Positions 1-8,248 of a stretch of 64,000 nt of DNA are shown piece after piece; position 1 is the first letter of the stretch; each line of letters starts with the position of its first letter. The notes beneath the pieces were generated by a model. That model did not search any database and had not been told where the DNA came from. It saw nothing but the letters and a program-made list of their open reading frames with translations. Where the stretch lies: NCBI GenBank assembly GCA_034044135.1, contig CP139021.1, positions 211,501 through 275,500 of the forward strand. The letters run 5' to 3'. The stretch comes from Flammeovirgaceae bacterium SG7u.111 (GTDB lineage Bacteria > Bacteroidota > Bacteroidia > Cytophagales > Flammeovirgaceae). A program made the position numbers and the translations under genes.

Positions 1-76
1 GTTTTGCTCGGTTCTAACTTTTATCGTTAAAACTAAAGAGTTTAGTTGTTTTTGAAAGCAAAGAAGGGCTAGCTTT

Positions 77-1747
77 CTATAGTTCCTTTCCCAAATAAAG
101 TAAATCGGCCGGGATAAGCTGCTTAGGAGTATTTGGTCCGCTATAATAAGTGTACAGTCCCATTCCCCCTCCTGCATTGAACCATTCAACCCTTAATGGG
201 TATTTTCCTGGTTCAAGTGTGGCTGAAGCACCTTTTTCAATGACTCCATGGTCACCATCGTTGTCGACCAACTCCTTTCCGTTAAGGTAAAGTTTGCTGC
301 CATCGTCCGAGGCAATGTAAAATGTATATTTCCCTGCTTCTTTTATTTCGATATAAGCTTCCATTACGGTGGCAATTTGCTCAGGGCGAGGAAGCTTTAC
401 ATCATCGAGGTTGAATTCGTGAGCAGTACCTTCGCTTACTGGACTAAGCTTGCTGAAATCAGGCAGAACGGCTGCTTCCGTAGTTTCATAGCAAGCATAT
501 TTTACGCCATGTCCATTTCCGCTATTCAATACCCTAAAGTAGCCTACCACTTCTCGGCTAGCTTGCTTTGACCCAACAAAAAGAGCTGCCTTTACAACTG
601 TAGATTTAGAAAGCTGAACCTCTTCGGTATATTCTGGGGATTTGGTACTTGGCACAGAACCATCGAGGGTGTACCTGATTACTCCCATGTCATTTGGGTT
701 TTCTATTTTTAAAGTTGGAATGCTGTCAATAAACAAGCCTCCTGCTGGGTCAAATCCATCTTTTACAGGATAAATGACAGGCTGTCTCACCATTTTTTGT
801 GGGGCGTAAGCTAACTCAGGAGCTGCAAACCCTTCAAATGCTTCTTTCACTGGGCGACCGATCCAGACTAGTGGCAAATCGATTCCCATGCCAAAAGCAG
901 CTGAAGCGGGCAGGTCATAAATATTTACCGGAACTTTGATTTCGTATCCTTTTTTAATCCCTTTTCCGTACATAATCAAAGGGATTTCAATTTCCTCCAA
1001 AGTTTCTCCGCCGTGTCCGTTACCTACGCCACCGTGGTCGGCACTTACTATTACTAGCGTATTTTCCATCATTCCTTCTTCTTCAAGGGTAGAAATAATA
1101 TCTGAAATCAAGGAATCGGCTTTTTCCACAGAAGCATAATACGCAGGTGTTCCATGCCCAATTGCATGTCCCGCATGGTCCACATGGTCGAGGTGCACAA
1201 AAGTGAATTGGGGCTTCTTTTCTTTTAGATAAGCAGATGTTAGCGAAGCGGTTTCATCTTCGGTTTTTGGGGAAATATTGTAGTTGACCAAGTTATTGTC
1301 GAACAGGTCACCAAATCCATCCCAATGATAAATCGCTCCCATTTCCACCTGAGTATTATTTTTGCGTATGAGCGAGAAAATACTTGGGAAAAACCCTGAT
1401 TCGTCGCTTACGACAGTGGGCAATACAAACTCATCTTTTCTCCAAGCATTTGAAGTTACGCCATGTTGTTCAGGTCCAGCACCCATAAGCATTGATGCCC
1501 AGTTGGGGGACGAGCTGGTGGGCAATACCGAGCGGGCATGAAGTGTGCTCGCACCTTCTTTTATTAACTTGTCAAGAGTTGGCGTATTCGCCGTTTGGAT
1601 GCCATCGGGGCTCATGCCGTCCACCCCTATGATGATTACATGCTTTAGACCTTCTATTTTGAAGGTTTTTTCTTGAGTTTGGCAGGAGAAAATCAGTGCC
1701 GAAAGCCCAATAATAGAGATAATACTAAATAGTTTTCCTTTGTCCAT
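77..1747 (-). CDS. Type I phosphodiesterase/alkaline-phosphatase-fold lipoprotein with CHB_HEX and PA14 domains
   Basis: A 556-residue secreted hydrolase, probably attached to the outer membrane. The N-terminus is a lipoprotein signal with the lipobox cysteine at about residue 22. The alkaline phosphatase/nucleotide pyrophosphatase core shows IIGVDGM (metal aspartate), a TSSSPNW nucleophile region, HLDHVDHAGH and SADHGG metal ligands. Residues about 335-410 resemble the chitobiase/beta-hexosaminidase C-terminal Ig-like domain (YTLDGSVPS), and about 430-550 a PA14 carbohydrate-binding domain (FYIASDDGSKLYLNG). It is the last gene of the polysaccharide locus and is separated from the GH3 gene by a strong hairpin, so it may be transcribed partly on its own. 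The phosphoester or sulfoester it cleaves is not evident. The domain calls are firm; the substrate is open. Confidence 0.85.
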   Translation of the reverse strand: MDKGKLFSIISIIGLSALIFSCQTQEKTFKIEGLKHVIIIGVDGMSPDGIQTANTPTLDKLIKEGASTLHARSVLPTSSSPNWASMLMGAGPEQHGVTSNAWRKDEFVLPTVVSDESGFFPSIFSLIRKNNTQVEMGAIYHWDGFGDLFDNNLVNYNISPKTEDETASLTSAYLKEKKPQFTFVHLDHVDHAGHAIGHGTPAYYASVEKADSLISDIISTLEEEGMMENTLVIVSADHGGVGNGHGGETLEEIEIPLIMYGKGIKKGYEIKVPVNIYDLPASAAFGMGIDLPLVWIGRPVKEAFEGFAAPELAYAPQKMVRQPVIYPVKDGFDPAGGLFIDSIPTLKIENPNDMGVIRYTLDGSVPSTKSPEYTEEVQLSKSTVVKAALFVGSKQASREVVGYFRVLNSGNGHGVKYACYETTEAAVLPDFSKLSPVSEGTAHEFNLDDVKLPRPEQIATVMEAYIEIKEAGKYTFYIASDDGSKLYLNGKELVDNDGDHGVIEKGASATLEPGKYPLRVEWFNAGGGMGLYTYYSGPNTPKQLIPADLLYLGKEL

Positions 1748-1867
1748 AATGTGAAATTTTTGAAGGACGAAATTAGGAAAAGGCTATTCAGCGAATGCCG
1801 AAAGGGGTTTATGATTGAGTGAACGAATCGTAAAGTTATGGGTAAGGTTTTGTTTAGAAATAGCCTT

Positions 1868-1919
1868 TAAAAAGCCATCACCCCAAGGGTACAATTAACT
1901 TGTACCCTTGGGGTGATGG
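1868..1919 (-). terminator. Strong intergenic hairpin, probable terminator after the GH3 gene
   Basis: A perfect 20-bp inverted repeat (arms 1875-1894 and 1900-1919) encloses a 5-base loop. Read on the minus strand, the stem is followed by CTTTTT. It lies between the GH3 gene and the phosphodiesterase gene, so it can end or attenuate transcription there. The stem is far longer than most terminators in the window. Confidence 0.75.
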
Positions 1920-1943
1920 GGAGGTTCTCGATTTTTGCAAAGT

Positions 1944-4238
1944 TTATTGGGCAAGTAATTCAAACTTCCCTGAAAGAACATCTGCTGAATTTCCTCCAAC
2001 AAATACCTCAAATTCACCAGGTTCTTGTACAAAGTCTAAGTCGTAGTTGTAAAAGGAAAGTTCTTCTTTTCCTATTTCAAAGCTGATAGTTTTAGTTTCA
2101 CCTTTTTTCAACAAAACTTTTTCAAAGCCTTTGAGTTCTTTCACAGGTCGGGTTACGCTTCCTACCAAATCCCTAATGTAAAGTTGAACGACTTCCTCTC
2201 CATCAAAATCTCCTGTATTTTTTAGGGTTACGCTCACTGTCAATTTCCCTTCAGGCCTAATGCTTTTTGCTGAAAGCTTAAGGTCGAAATAGTCAAAGCT
2301 GGTGTAGCTCAAGCCATAGCCAAACGGATACAAAGGGGCGTTGGTAGCATCAAGATAATTCGATCTGAATTTTTGATAATCTACGCCTTCTGGCAAAGGT
2401 CTGCCTGTGTTTTTGTGGTTGTAAAAAATTGGAATTTGTCCTACATTTTGAGGGAAAGTAGCCGAAAGTTTTCCTGAAGGGTTCACGTCTCCATAAAGCA
2501 CATCGGCGATGGCGTAACCCGCTTCTGAGCCAGCAAACCATACATTTAACAGGGCAGGAACTTGTTCATTTTCCCAAGTGAGATCGAGCGGACGACCAGT
2601 GAAAACCACTAAAACAACAGGCTTGCCTGTTTTCAGTAACGCTTCAAGTAATTCCCGTTGGGTTTGGGGGATTTGGATGCTCGTACGGCTGCTGCTTTCC
2701 CCGCTCATGTCCGATGCTTCGCCCAAGGCGGCAACTACCACATCGGCTTTTTGGGCAATGGAAACCGCTTCTTGGATCATGGCTGCCGCAGATCTTGAAT
2801 CTCTATTGGCAGTTTTTCCAAAAGCCGTAGCCCTCGTTTCCAAGGTTTCGTCAGCATATACATTTGCCCCTTTGGCATACAAGATTTTTGCTTCATCGCC
2901 TGCTACGCTTTTCATTCCTTCCAACAGCGAAATGGAGTTGGCGTGGTCTCCCGCTACGCTCCAAGTTCCCTGCATGTTTTCCTTGTTGTTGGCTATGGAA
3001 CCTATCAAAGCGACGGTGCTGTTTTTCTTGAGAGGGAGCGTTTGTTTTTCATTTTTCAACAGTACAAACGTCTTCGCGGCAATCTCTCTCGCCTCTTTTC
3101 GGCTTTCTTCGGTATAAATTTCCGTTTTAGCCCTTTCCACATCGCAATACTTGTAAGGATCGTCAAAAAGCCCTAATCGCTCTTTGGCTTCGAGCACTCG
3201 CCTGCATGCGGCATCTATGTCCTTTTCGGTAACTTTCCCTTCCTCTAGCGATTTTTTTAGCGTGGTCAGAAATCCTTCGCCTACCATATCCATATCTACT
3301 CCAGCTTTGAGCGCAAGTGTCGAAACGGTTTGCAAATCGCCCATTCCGTGGTCTATCATTTCATTGATGGCGGTGTAATCTGTTACTATGAAGCCGTCAA
3401 ATCCCCATTGTTTTCTGAGTACATCGGTCATCAGCCATTTGTTTGCGCTTGCAGGGATTCCATCCACCTCGTTGAAAGAAGTCATCACGCTGCCTGCACC
3501 AGCATCAACCGCTGCTTTGTACGGTGGGAAATACTCGTTGTACATCCTGATCCGGCTCATGTCGGTGGTGTTGTAATCTCTGCCGGCTTCAGAAGCGCCA
3601 TAAAGTGCAAAGTGCTTGAAGCACGCCATCACGGTGTTGTTTTTTGTGAGGTCATCGCCTTGGTAGCCGTGTATCATCGCTTTGGAAATTTGTGCGCCGA
3701 GGTAAGGGTCTTCTCCAGCTCCTTCCGCTACTCTGCCCCAGCGGGGGTCTCTCGCAATATCGACCATCGGGGAAAAAGTCCAGCAAATTCCATCGGCACT
3801 GGCTTCAATCGCGGCAATTCTGGCGGTGCGCTCAATCGCTTCCATATCCCAACTTGCCGAAAGTGCCAAGGGGATAGGGAACACGGTTTTGTACCCGTGG
3901 ATCACATCCATTCCGAAAATCAAAGGGATTTTCAACCTACTTTCTTCTACAGCCACTCGTTGCACCTCACGGATCTTTTCAGCGGCTTTTATGTTGAAAA
4001 GCCCACCCACTTTTCCTTGGCGGATGCTTTCTGCAATATTTGAGTTGGAGGCTTGCCCTGTGACAATATCGCCTGCGCCCGGCAAGTTCAGTTGCCCTAA
4101 TTTCTCCTCAAGAGTCATCACAGAAAGTAACGAGTCTATTTTGGGGCTAGATAAGGAAGATGAATTGGGACTGTTGCTGGGAGAGCTACACCCCCATAAC
4201 AGGATAATTGCGGCAAATGCTATCTGAATTTTTTTCAT
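1944..4238 (-). CDS. bglX: Glycoside hydrolase family 3 beta-glucosidase, BglX-like lipoprotein
   Basis: A 764-residue exo-acting beta-glucosidase, a normal length for BglX-type GH3 enzymes. A lipoprotein signal (lipobox cysteine at about residue 17) places it in the periplasm or outer membrane. The TIM-barrel domain comes first, with the catalytic nucleophile aspartate in VTDY (near residue 286). The alpha/beta sandwich follows (about 390-610, GRPLDLTWE), and a C-terminal fibronectin III-like domain closes the protein (GDFDGEEVVQLYIRD). It sits in the polysaccharide locus downstream of two GH144-like genes. Known GH3 enzymes of Bacteroidota release glucose from beta-1,2-gluco-oligosaccharides made by GH144, so this is the likely last step. 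Family assignment is firm; linkage preference is inferred from context. Confidence 0.93.
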   Translation of the reverse strand: MKKIQIAFAAIILLWGCSSPSNSPNSSSLSSPKIDSLLSVMTLEEKLGQLNLPGAGDIVTGQASNSNIAESIRQGKVGGLFNIKAAEKIREVQRVAVEESRLKIPLIFGMDVIHGYKTVFPIPLALSASWDMEAIERTARIAAIEASADGICWTFSPMVDIARDPRWGRVAEGAGEDPYLGAQISKAMIHGYQGDDLTKNNTVMACFKHFALYGASEAGRDYNTTDMSRIRMYNEYFPPYKAAVDAGAGSVMTSFNEVDGIPASANKWLMTDVLRKQWGFDGFIVTDYTAINEMIDHGMGDLQTVSTLALKAGVDMDMVGEGFLTTLKKSLEEGKVTEKDIDAACRRVLEAKERLGLFDDPYKYCDVERAKTEIYTEESRKEAREIAAKTFVLLKNEKQTLPLKKNSTVALIGSIANNKENMQGTWSVAGDHANSISLLEGMKSVAGDEAKILYAKGANVYADETLETRATAFGKTANRDSRSAAAMIQEAVSIAQKADVVVAALGEASDMSGESSSRTSIQIPQTQRELLEALLKTGKPVVLVVFTGRPLDLTWENEQVPALLNVWFAGSEAGYAIADVLYGDVNPSGKLSATFPQNVGQIPIFYNHKNTGRPLPEGVDYQKFRSNYLDATNAPLYPFGYGLSYTSFDYFDLKLSAKSIRPEGKLTVSVTLKNTGDFDGEEVVQLYIRDLVGSVTRPVKELKGFEKVLLKKGETKTISFEIGKEELSFYNYDLDFVQEPGEFEVFVGGNSADVLSGKFELLAQ

Positions 4239-4308
4239 TGAAGTATAAATTTTAAAAAGATATCAAAAGGTGTATTTCTCCACAAAGAAAGTGTTGTAAT
4301 GCTTTTTT

Positions 4309-6048
4309 CTATTCTAACTTGATGATAGGCGATCGTGTAGAAACACCGTTTTCGTTGAAAGCTTCCACCGCAAAAAAGTATTCCTGATCTACCGTGAGGG
4401 ATTTGAGTTCCAGTTCATTTTTATCGTACACCAACCATGAGCTGTATAGCTTATCAGGTGCAATTCCCCAAAGTACATTGTACCCTTGGCAATTGGCTTG
4501 CGTTTCCCACTCAATCATTGCATCTCGTTTGTCGCTTGCCCGTTTGGCGGTGAATTTTTTGATCTGCTTAGGAGCTTTTCCTTCCCCTTTTCCAAAAACT
4601 CTCAATCCAGAAATAGCGAGGTTCGGCGTGGGGACTTTGATGTTTTTGTACCGAATAAATCGGGCTTTTTGAGGAGTTCCTAGTTCTACGTAATCATTTG
4701 GAACATCCTTGTAATTATTTTTTCGGTCAACTAAAGTGAACCACTGTGCTCCGTCCAAAGAGCCTTCTATGGAGTAGCGGTGCATCAGCCCAGAAACTTT
4801 TCCAAAAAACTCAGATTGGTAATCCTGGTAATTGACTTGGATGGCATAGATCATGGCTGGGTTTTGCAAATCGATTTCCAACCATTGCTTATCATCGTTT
4901 TCTTCTGCTAGCCAAAAGGATTTGGAGTCTTCATCTACCGCATTTTCAGGACTGAATTTCTCTACAACGGAAGAAGCTTTCATAGGTTTTTTGTAAGAAA
5001 GCAGCATCCATTGGGTGAATTTTCCTTGTTTTCCTGAAGTAGCTGGCGCAAAGTGGGGATAATCGCCAAAATAGGTTTCGGTATGCATCAGCCCCTCGTC
5101 ATCAAAATAGGTAGGGTACATGCAAATTCTTCTTTCCCAATTTACATTGAGCGAAAGCGACATGGAGGCAAAATGCCAATACGTTTCTTGTGGACCAATA
5201 ACGGTGCTTCCGTGCCCAGCTCCGTTCATAAACCCGCCCGGTTTGTAGGAAACAGGGTTGTTGGGTGCATATTCATACGGACCAAGTGGGGAATCGCTCA
5301 CGTAAACTCCATCGCCATACACATTAAATTCGGTGCCTGGCGCGGCATATTGCATGTAGTATTTTCCCTCGTGTTTGGTGAGCCAAGCACCTTCCATGTA
5401 CCCTTTTAGCACCGTATCGGCATGGTTTTCACCAAAGCGCTCCCAACCGTGTTTTTCTCCATCCAGCTTAAACAATTCAACAACTTCATCTGAGGGCTTA
5501 AACCGTTGGTTTTTGTCCAATTTTCTCCCCCTAATGGGATAGGTATTGGAAGAGCCCCAAAACATGTAAGCTTGCCCATCGTCGTCAATGAATAAATCAG
5601 GATCTTGAAGGTTGTTCAAAATGGATGGAACGGCTTTCCAATCTCCTTTTTTCGGGTTGTCGGTGCATAAAATACTCATCGATCCAGAGGGGTTTCCCGT
5701 CACGTACAAAACCGAATCTTTGTAATTGAAAGCGGCTGGGGCATTCGAGCCTTCAAAATACCATTTTTCTGGGGTGATAAATTCCCAATTGTTGAGGTCG
5801 GTGGAATGCCAGTAACCCATAGATCGGGTGACAAACATGTAGTATTCATTTCGAAATTCCACTACAGCGGGATCTGCCCCAGATCGGTAAGATATGTTTT
5901 TATGGGCATTGTATATCATGTACGTATAATCGATATTGATCGGGTTGCAGTAGGTGCTCGCTTGCGTGTGTTGGGCAAAAGTTGTGGAGCTGATTAGGAG
6001 TAAGCCCAAAAGCAGGTGGAGGATAATATGTGATTTGAGTATTTGCAT
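4309..6048 (-). CDS. GH43-like five-bladed propeller glycosidase with discoidin (F5/8C) and FN3 domains
   Basis: A secreted 579-residue enzyme with a signal peptide ending near TTFAQ (about residue 25). The propeller domain (about 30-340) carries the usual three acidic positions of the GH43/clan F fold: SGADPAV (base), NLQDPDLF (modulator) and YMEGAWLTK (acid). Residues about 345-490 resemble an F5/8 type C (CBM32-like) domain (WLEIDLQNPAMIYAI), and the end resembles an FN3 domain. It is transcribed with its neighbours in the polysaccharide locus, 6 bases after the upstream hydrolase gene ends. The family members act on arabinose, xylose or galactose side groups; the specificity here cannot be read from sequence. 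Confidence 0.85.
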   Translation of the reverse strand: MQILKSHIILHLLLGLLLISSTTFAQHTQASTYCNPINIDYTYMIYNAHKNISYRSGADPAVVEFRNEYYMFVTRSMGYWHSTDLNNWEFITPEKWYFEGSNAPAAFNYKDSVLYVTGNPSGSMSILCTDNPKKGDWKAVPSILNNLQDPDLFIDDDGQAYMFWGSSNTYPIRGRKLDKNQRFKPSDEVVELFKLDGEKHGWERFGENHADTVLKGYMEGAWLTKHEGKYYMQYAAPGTEFNVYGDGVYVSDSPLGPYEYAPNNPVSYKPGGFMNGAGHGSTVIGPQETYWHFASMSLSLNVNWERRICMYPTYFDDEGLMHTETYFGDYPHFAPATSGKQGKFTQWMLLSYKKPMKASSVVEKFSPENAVDEDSKSFWLAEENDDKQWLEIDLQNPAMIYAIQVNYQDYQSEFFGKVSGLMHRYSIEGSLDGAQWFTLVDRKNNYKDVPNDYVELGTPQKARFIRYKNIKVPTPNLAISGLRVFGKGEGKAPKQIKKFTAKRASDKRDAMIEWETQANCQGYNVLWGIAPDKLYSSWLVYDKNELELKSLTVDQEYFFAVEAFNENGVSTRSPIIKLE

Positions 6049-6054
6049 GGTGTG

Positions 6055-6846
6055 TTAGTTTTTTTTGGTTGAAAAAATCCAAGGGAGCAGTTCGGGTTCG
6101 GCAAAGGCGCTGTCCCAGCTGTTGTGGTTGGCTTCAGGGTATATCGTTAGCTTTACATTTCCGCCCTGTTTCCTGATGGCTTCCACCATATTTTCAGAAA
6201 AAGCTGGAGGGACAACATCGTCTTTAGCTCCATGAAAAACCCAGAAATCGACCTTTTTGGCATACTTTTTTGCTGAAGCAGGGTTATCGCCTCCGCAAAT
6301 GGGGAAGGCTGCCGCAAATACATTTGGTTTTCTGCTTACCATGTCGAAAGTTCCCATTCCGCCCATGGAAAGCCCTCCGATATACACACGGCTTTTGTCA
6401 ACAAAATTTTGCTTGAGGTACGAGTCGAGCAGTTTTAAGGCGAGTGCCATTGGTTTGCTGGGTTTGCCATTTTTTGGAAATGTGAATGTTCTGCTACCGT
6501 CTTGGTTTACTTTCCTATCCACAGCTGCCCAATAATTCTCTTGTGGGCATTGAGGGAAAATTACTATTGCGGGAAATTTTTCTCGGTTTTCTTGCTCCAG
6601 AAATAGCTTTCCTCCATGGAGAAGCTGCTTTTGGTTGTCATTGCCTCGCTCTCCGGCTCCATGCAAAAAAATCAACAACGGATACTTCTTCGTTTCATCA
6701 AAATTTTCAGGAAGGAGTAGGCGGTAAAGAAGTGTGTCGTTTTTTTCAACAAAGACTTTTCTTTCGTAAGCCTCCATATTTTGGGCATGGAGGCTTAATT
6801 GGTTAAGATTAAAAGTTATCAGTAGTAATAGAATTGTTCTTTTCAT
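6055..6846 (-). CDS. Secreted alpha/beta-hydrolase (prolyl-oligopeptidase/feruloyl-esterase type)
   Basis: A 263-residue alpha/beta-hydrolase with an N-terminal signal peptide (LLLLITFNLNQLSLHAQ). The nucleophile elbow is GGLSMGGMG, the oxyanion region LIFLHGAGERG, the acid probably lies in HGAKDDVVPP, and the histidine in ANHNSWDSAF. This arrangement matches CE1-like esterases and the prolyl oligopeptidase/phospholipase group found in polysaccharide loci, where they usually remove ester groups from glycans. It overlaps nothing and lies 6 bases before the GH43-like gene, clearly in the same operon. The ester substrate is unknown. Confidence 0.82.
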   Translation of the reverse strand: MKRTILLLLITFNLNQLSLHAQNMEAYERKVFVEKNDTLLYRLLLPENFDETKKYPLLIFLHGAGERGNDNQKQLLHGGKLFLEQENREKFPAIVIFPQCPQENYWAAVDRKVNQDGSRTFTFPKNGKPSKPMALALKLLDSYLKQNFVDKSRVYIGGLSMGGMGTFDMVSRKPNVFAAAFPICGGDNPASAKKYAKKVDFWVFHGAKDDVVPPAFSENMVEAIRKQGGNVKLTIYPEANHNSWDSAFAEPELLPWIFSTKKN

Positions 6847-6882
6847 TTTCTTAAGGATGAAAAAATAGGTAAGTGTTGCTTG

Positions 6883-8235
6883 TTATATTTTTTGGCTGGA
6901 GAACCCTAATTTATGCAATCCCTTTTTCACTTCGGGGCATGACATGAACAAATCCCAAATGAAGCCACTTCTGTAATTCTCGATCATGACGGGAATAGGG
7001 CCTTGGTCGATGGCCAAATACCTAGGCAACATCCAGTTATTTTCTAAGCTAAAGGCATCGTAAGGGCCATATTTGCCAACCAACGAATCGGTATCTTGGT
7101 AAAGGAATTTCAAAAATTGCATGCTTTCATTTGGGGTGTAGGGAAATGAAGAAAGCGCGGCTGTTGGAGAAATTACCCCCAAATCGTTATCGGGACGGTG
7201 ACCTGCGTAACCTTTCATGGAGTAGCTAGAAGTCAAGCCCCAGCAGTTTTCCCCATAGCCTTTAAAGCCATTTGGGTTTTGAACGCAGTGCTTATAATGG
7301 ATAAGTGCATGGTTTTGGTTGAGTTTCCAGTAGTCGCCATATTGGTCTTGCAAACCTCTTGGATCAAGCCCGAGGTACGAATAATGCGCCCAGAAAAGTG
7401 GCCCTACAGGAGAGTCGTTGGTTTCATAATGATCGAGCACGGTTTCATAGCCTAGGTACTTCCTATCTGTTTTGATCTTCCCATTCATCGCCCAGCCTTC
7501 GTGATAGACCGCCGGATCGACAGGGTGGGTAGGCGAAGAAGCCGCCAGCACGTACATAATGAGGCATTCATTGTATCCACGCACATCGAAGTTCATGTCC
7601 CAGCCAAAGTTGGGCGACCAGTGCCAATACAGTACGTTTTCGCCTCCTTTGGTATGCCAATCCCATTCTATGTTTTCCCAAAGCTGGTTTATTCTATTTG
7701 CAAGTGCTTGCTCCTGTTCGTTTCCTTCTTGGAAAAATTGTCTTGCACATAAAAGCCCTTGGGCAAGAAAAGCCGATTCTACCAAATCCCCACCGTCGTC
7801 TTTTTTGCTGAAAGGCTGTACTTTTCCTGTTTCCCCGTTCCACCAATGCGGCCAAACCCCGTGGAAATTGTCGGCTTTTTCGAGGAAGCCAACTATTTTT
7901 TCGAACCTTTCTAAGGCTTGTTCTCTGGTGATGAACCCTCGGTGCACACCAACCAAAATGGTCATAAGTCCGAAGCCCGACCCACCAGAAGTGATGATTT
8001 CTGGTCCATGGGTAGGGTAAATATTATCCATGTGAAGCCTTTCCCTAGCTAAGCCCGAAGTTGGTTCAGCTCCTTCCCAAAAATATTGGAAAGTTTGGTA
8101 TTGGACTAAATTGAGCAGCGAATCGTCTGAAATTTGGGTGACTTCAGCTTGTTCCGTCTTTATTTCCGCATTCTTTTTGGAGGTGCAGCTCCAAAAGACG
8201 GATGCGCTAAAAAGGAGTATAAGTAAGTTCTTCAT
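6883..8235 (-). CDS. Glucoamylase-family (GH144-like) lipoprotein, putative endo-beta-1,2-glucanase
   Basis: A 450-residue lipoprotein (lipobox cysteine at about residue 17). The whole mature part is the glycoamylase-like (alpha/alpha)6 domain: FWEGAEPTSGLARER, TSGGSGFGLMTILVG, FHGVWPHWWNG, DDGGDLVESAFLAQGLL, and YAIDQGPIPVMIENYRSG. This family includes GH144, whose founding member is an endo-beta-1,2-glucanase of Chitinophaga pinensis. The gene is a tandem paralogue of the next upstream gene but lacks its Ig-like N-terminus. The acidic residues in DDGGDLVE are conserved between the two copies and are candidates for substrate contacts. Assignment to the family is firm; linkage specificity is inferred. 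Confidence 0.85.
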   Translation of the reverse strand: MKNLLILLFSASVFWSCTSKKNAEIKTEQAEVTQISDDSLLNLVQYQTFQYFWEGAEPTSGLARERLHMDNIYPTHGPEIITSGGSGFGLMTILVGVHRGFITREQALERFEKIVGFLEKADNFHGVWPHWWNGETGKVQPFSKKDDGGDLVESAFLAQGLLCARQFFQEGNEQEQALANRINQLWENIEWDWHTKGGENVLYWHWSPNFGWDMNFDVRGYNECLIMYVLAASSPTHPVDPAVYHEGWAMNGKIKTDRKYLGYETVLDHYETNDSPVGPLFWAHYSYLGLDPRGLQDQYGDYWKLNQNHALIHYKHCVQNPNGFKGYGENCWGLTSSYSMKGYAGHRPDNDLGVISPTAALSSFPYTPNESMQFLKFLYQDTDSLVGKYGPYDAFSLENNWMLPRYLAIDQGPIPVMIENYRSGFIWDLFMSCPEVKKGLHKLGFSSQKI

Positions 8236-8248
8236 GTTTATATTTTTT

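Noticed and set aside
3330-4043. 237-residue plus-strand frame within the GH3 gene
   Set aside because: It is the opposite-strand shadow of a well-supported gene, with no domain of its own.
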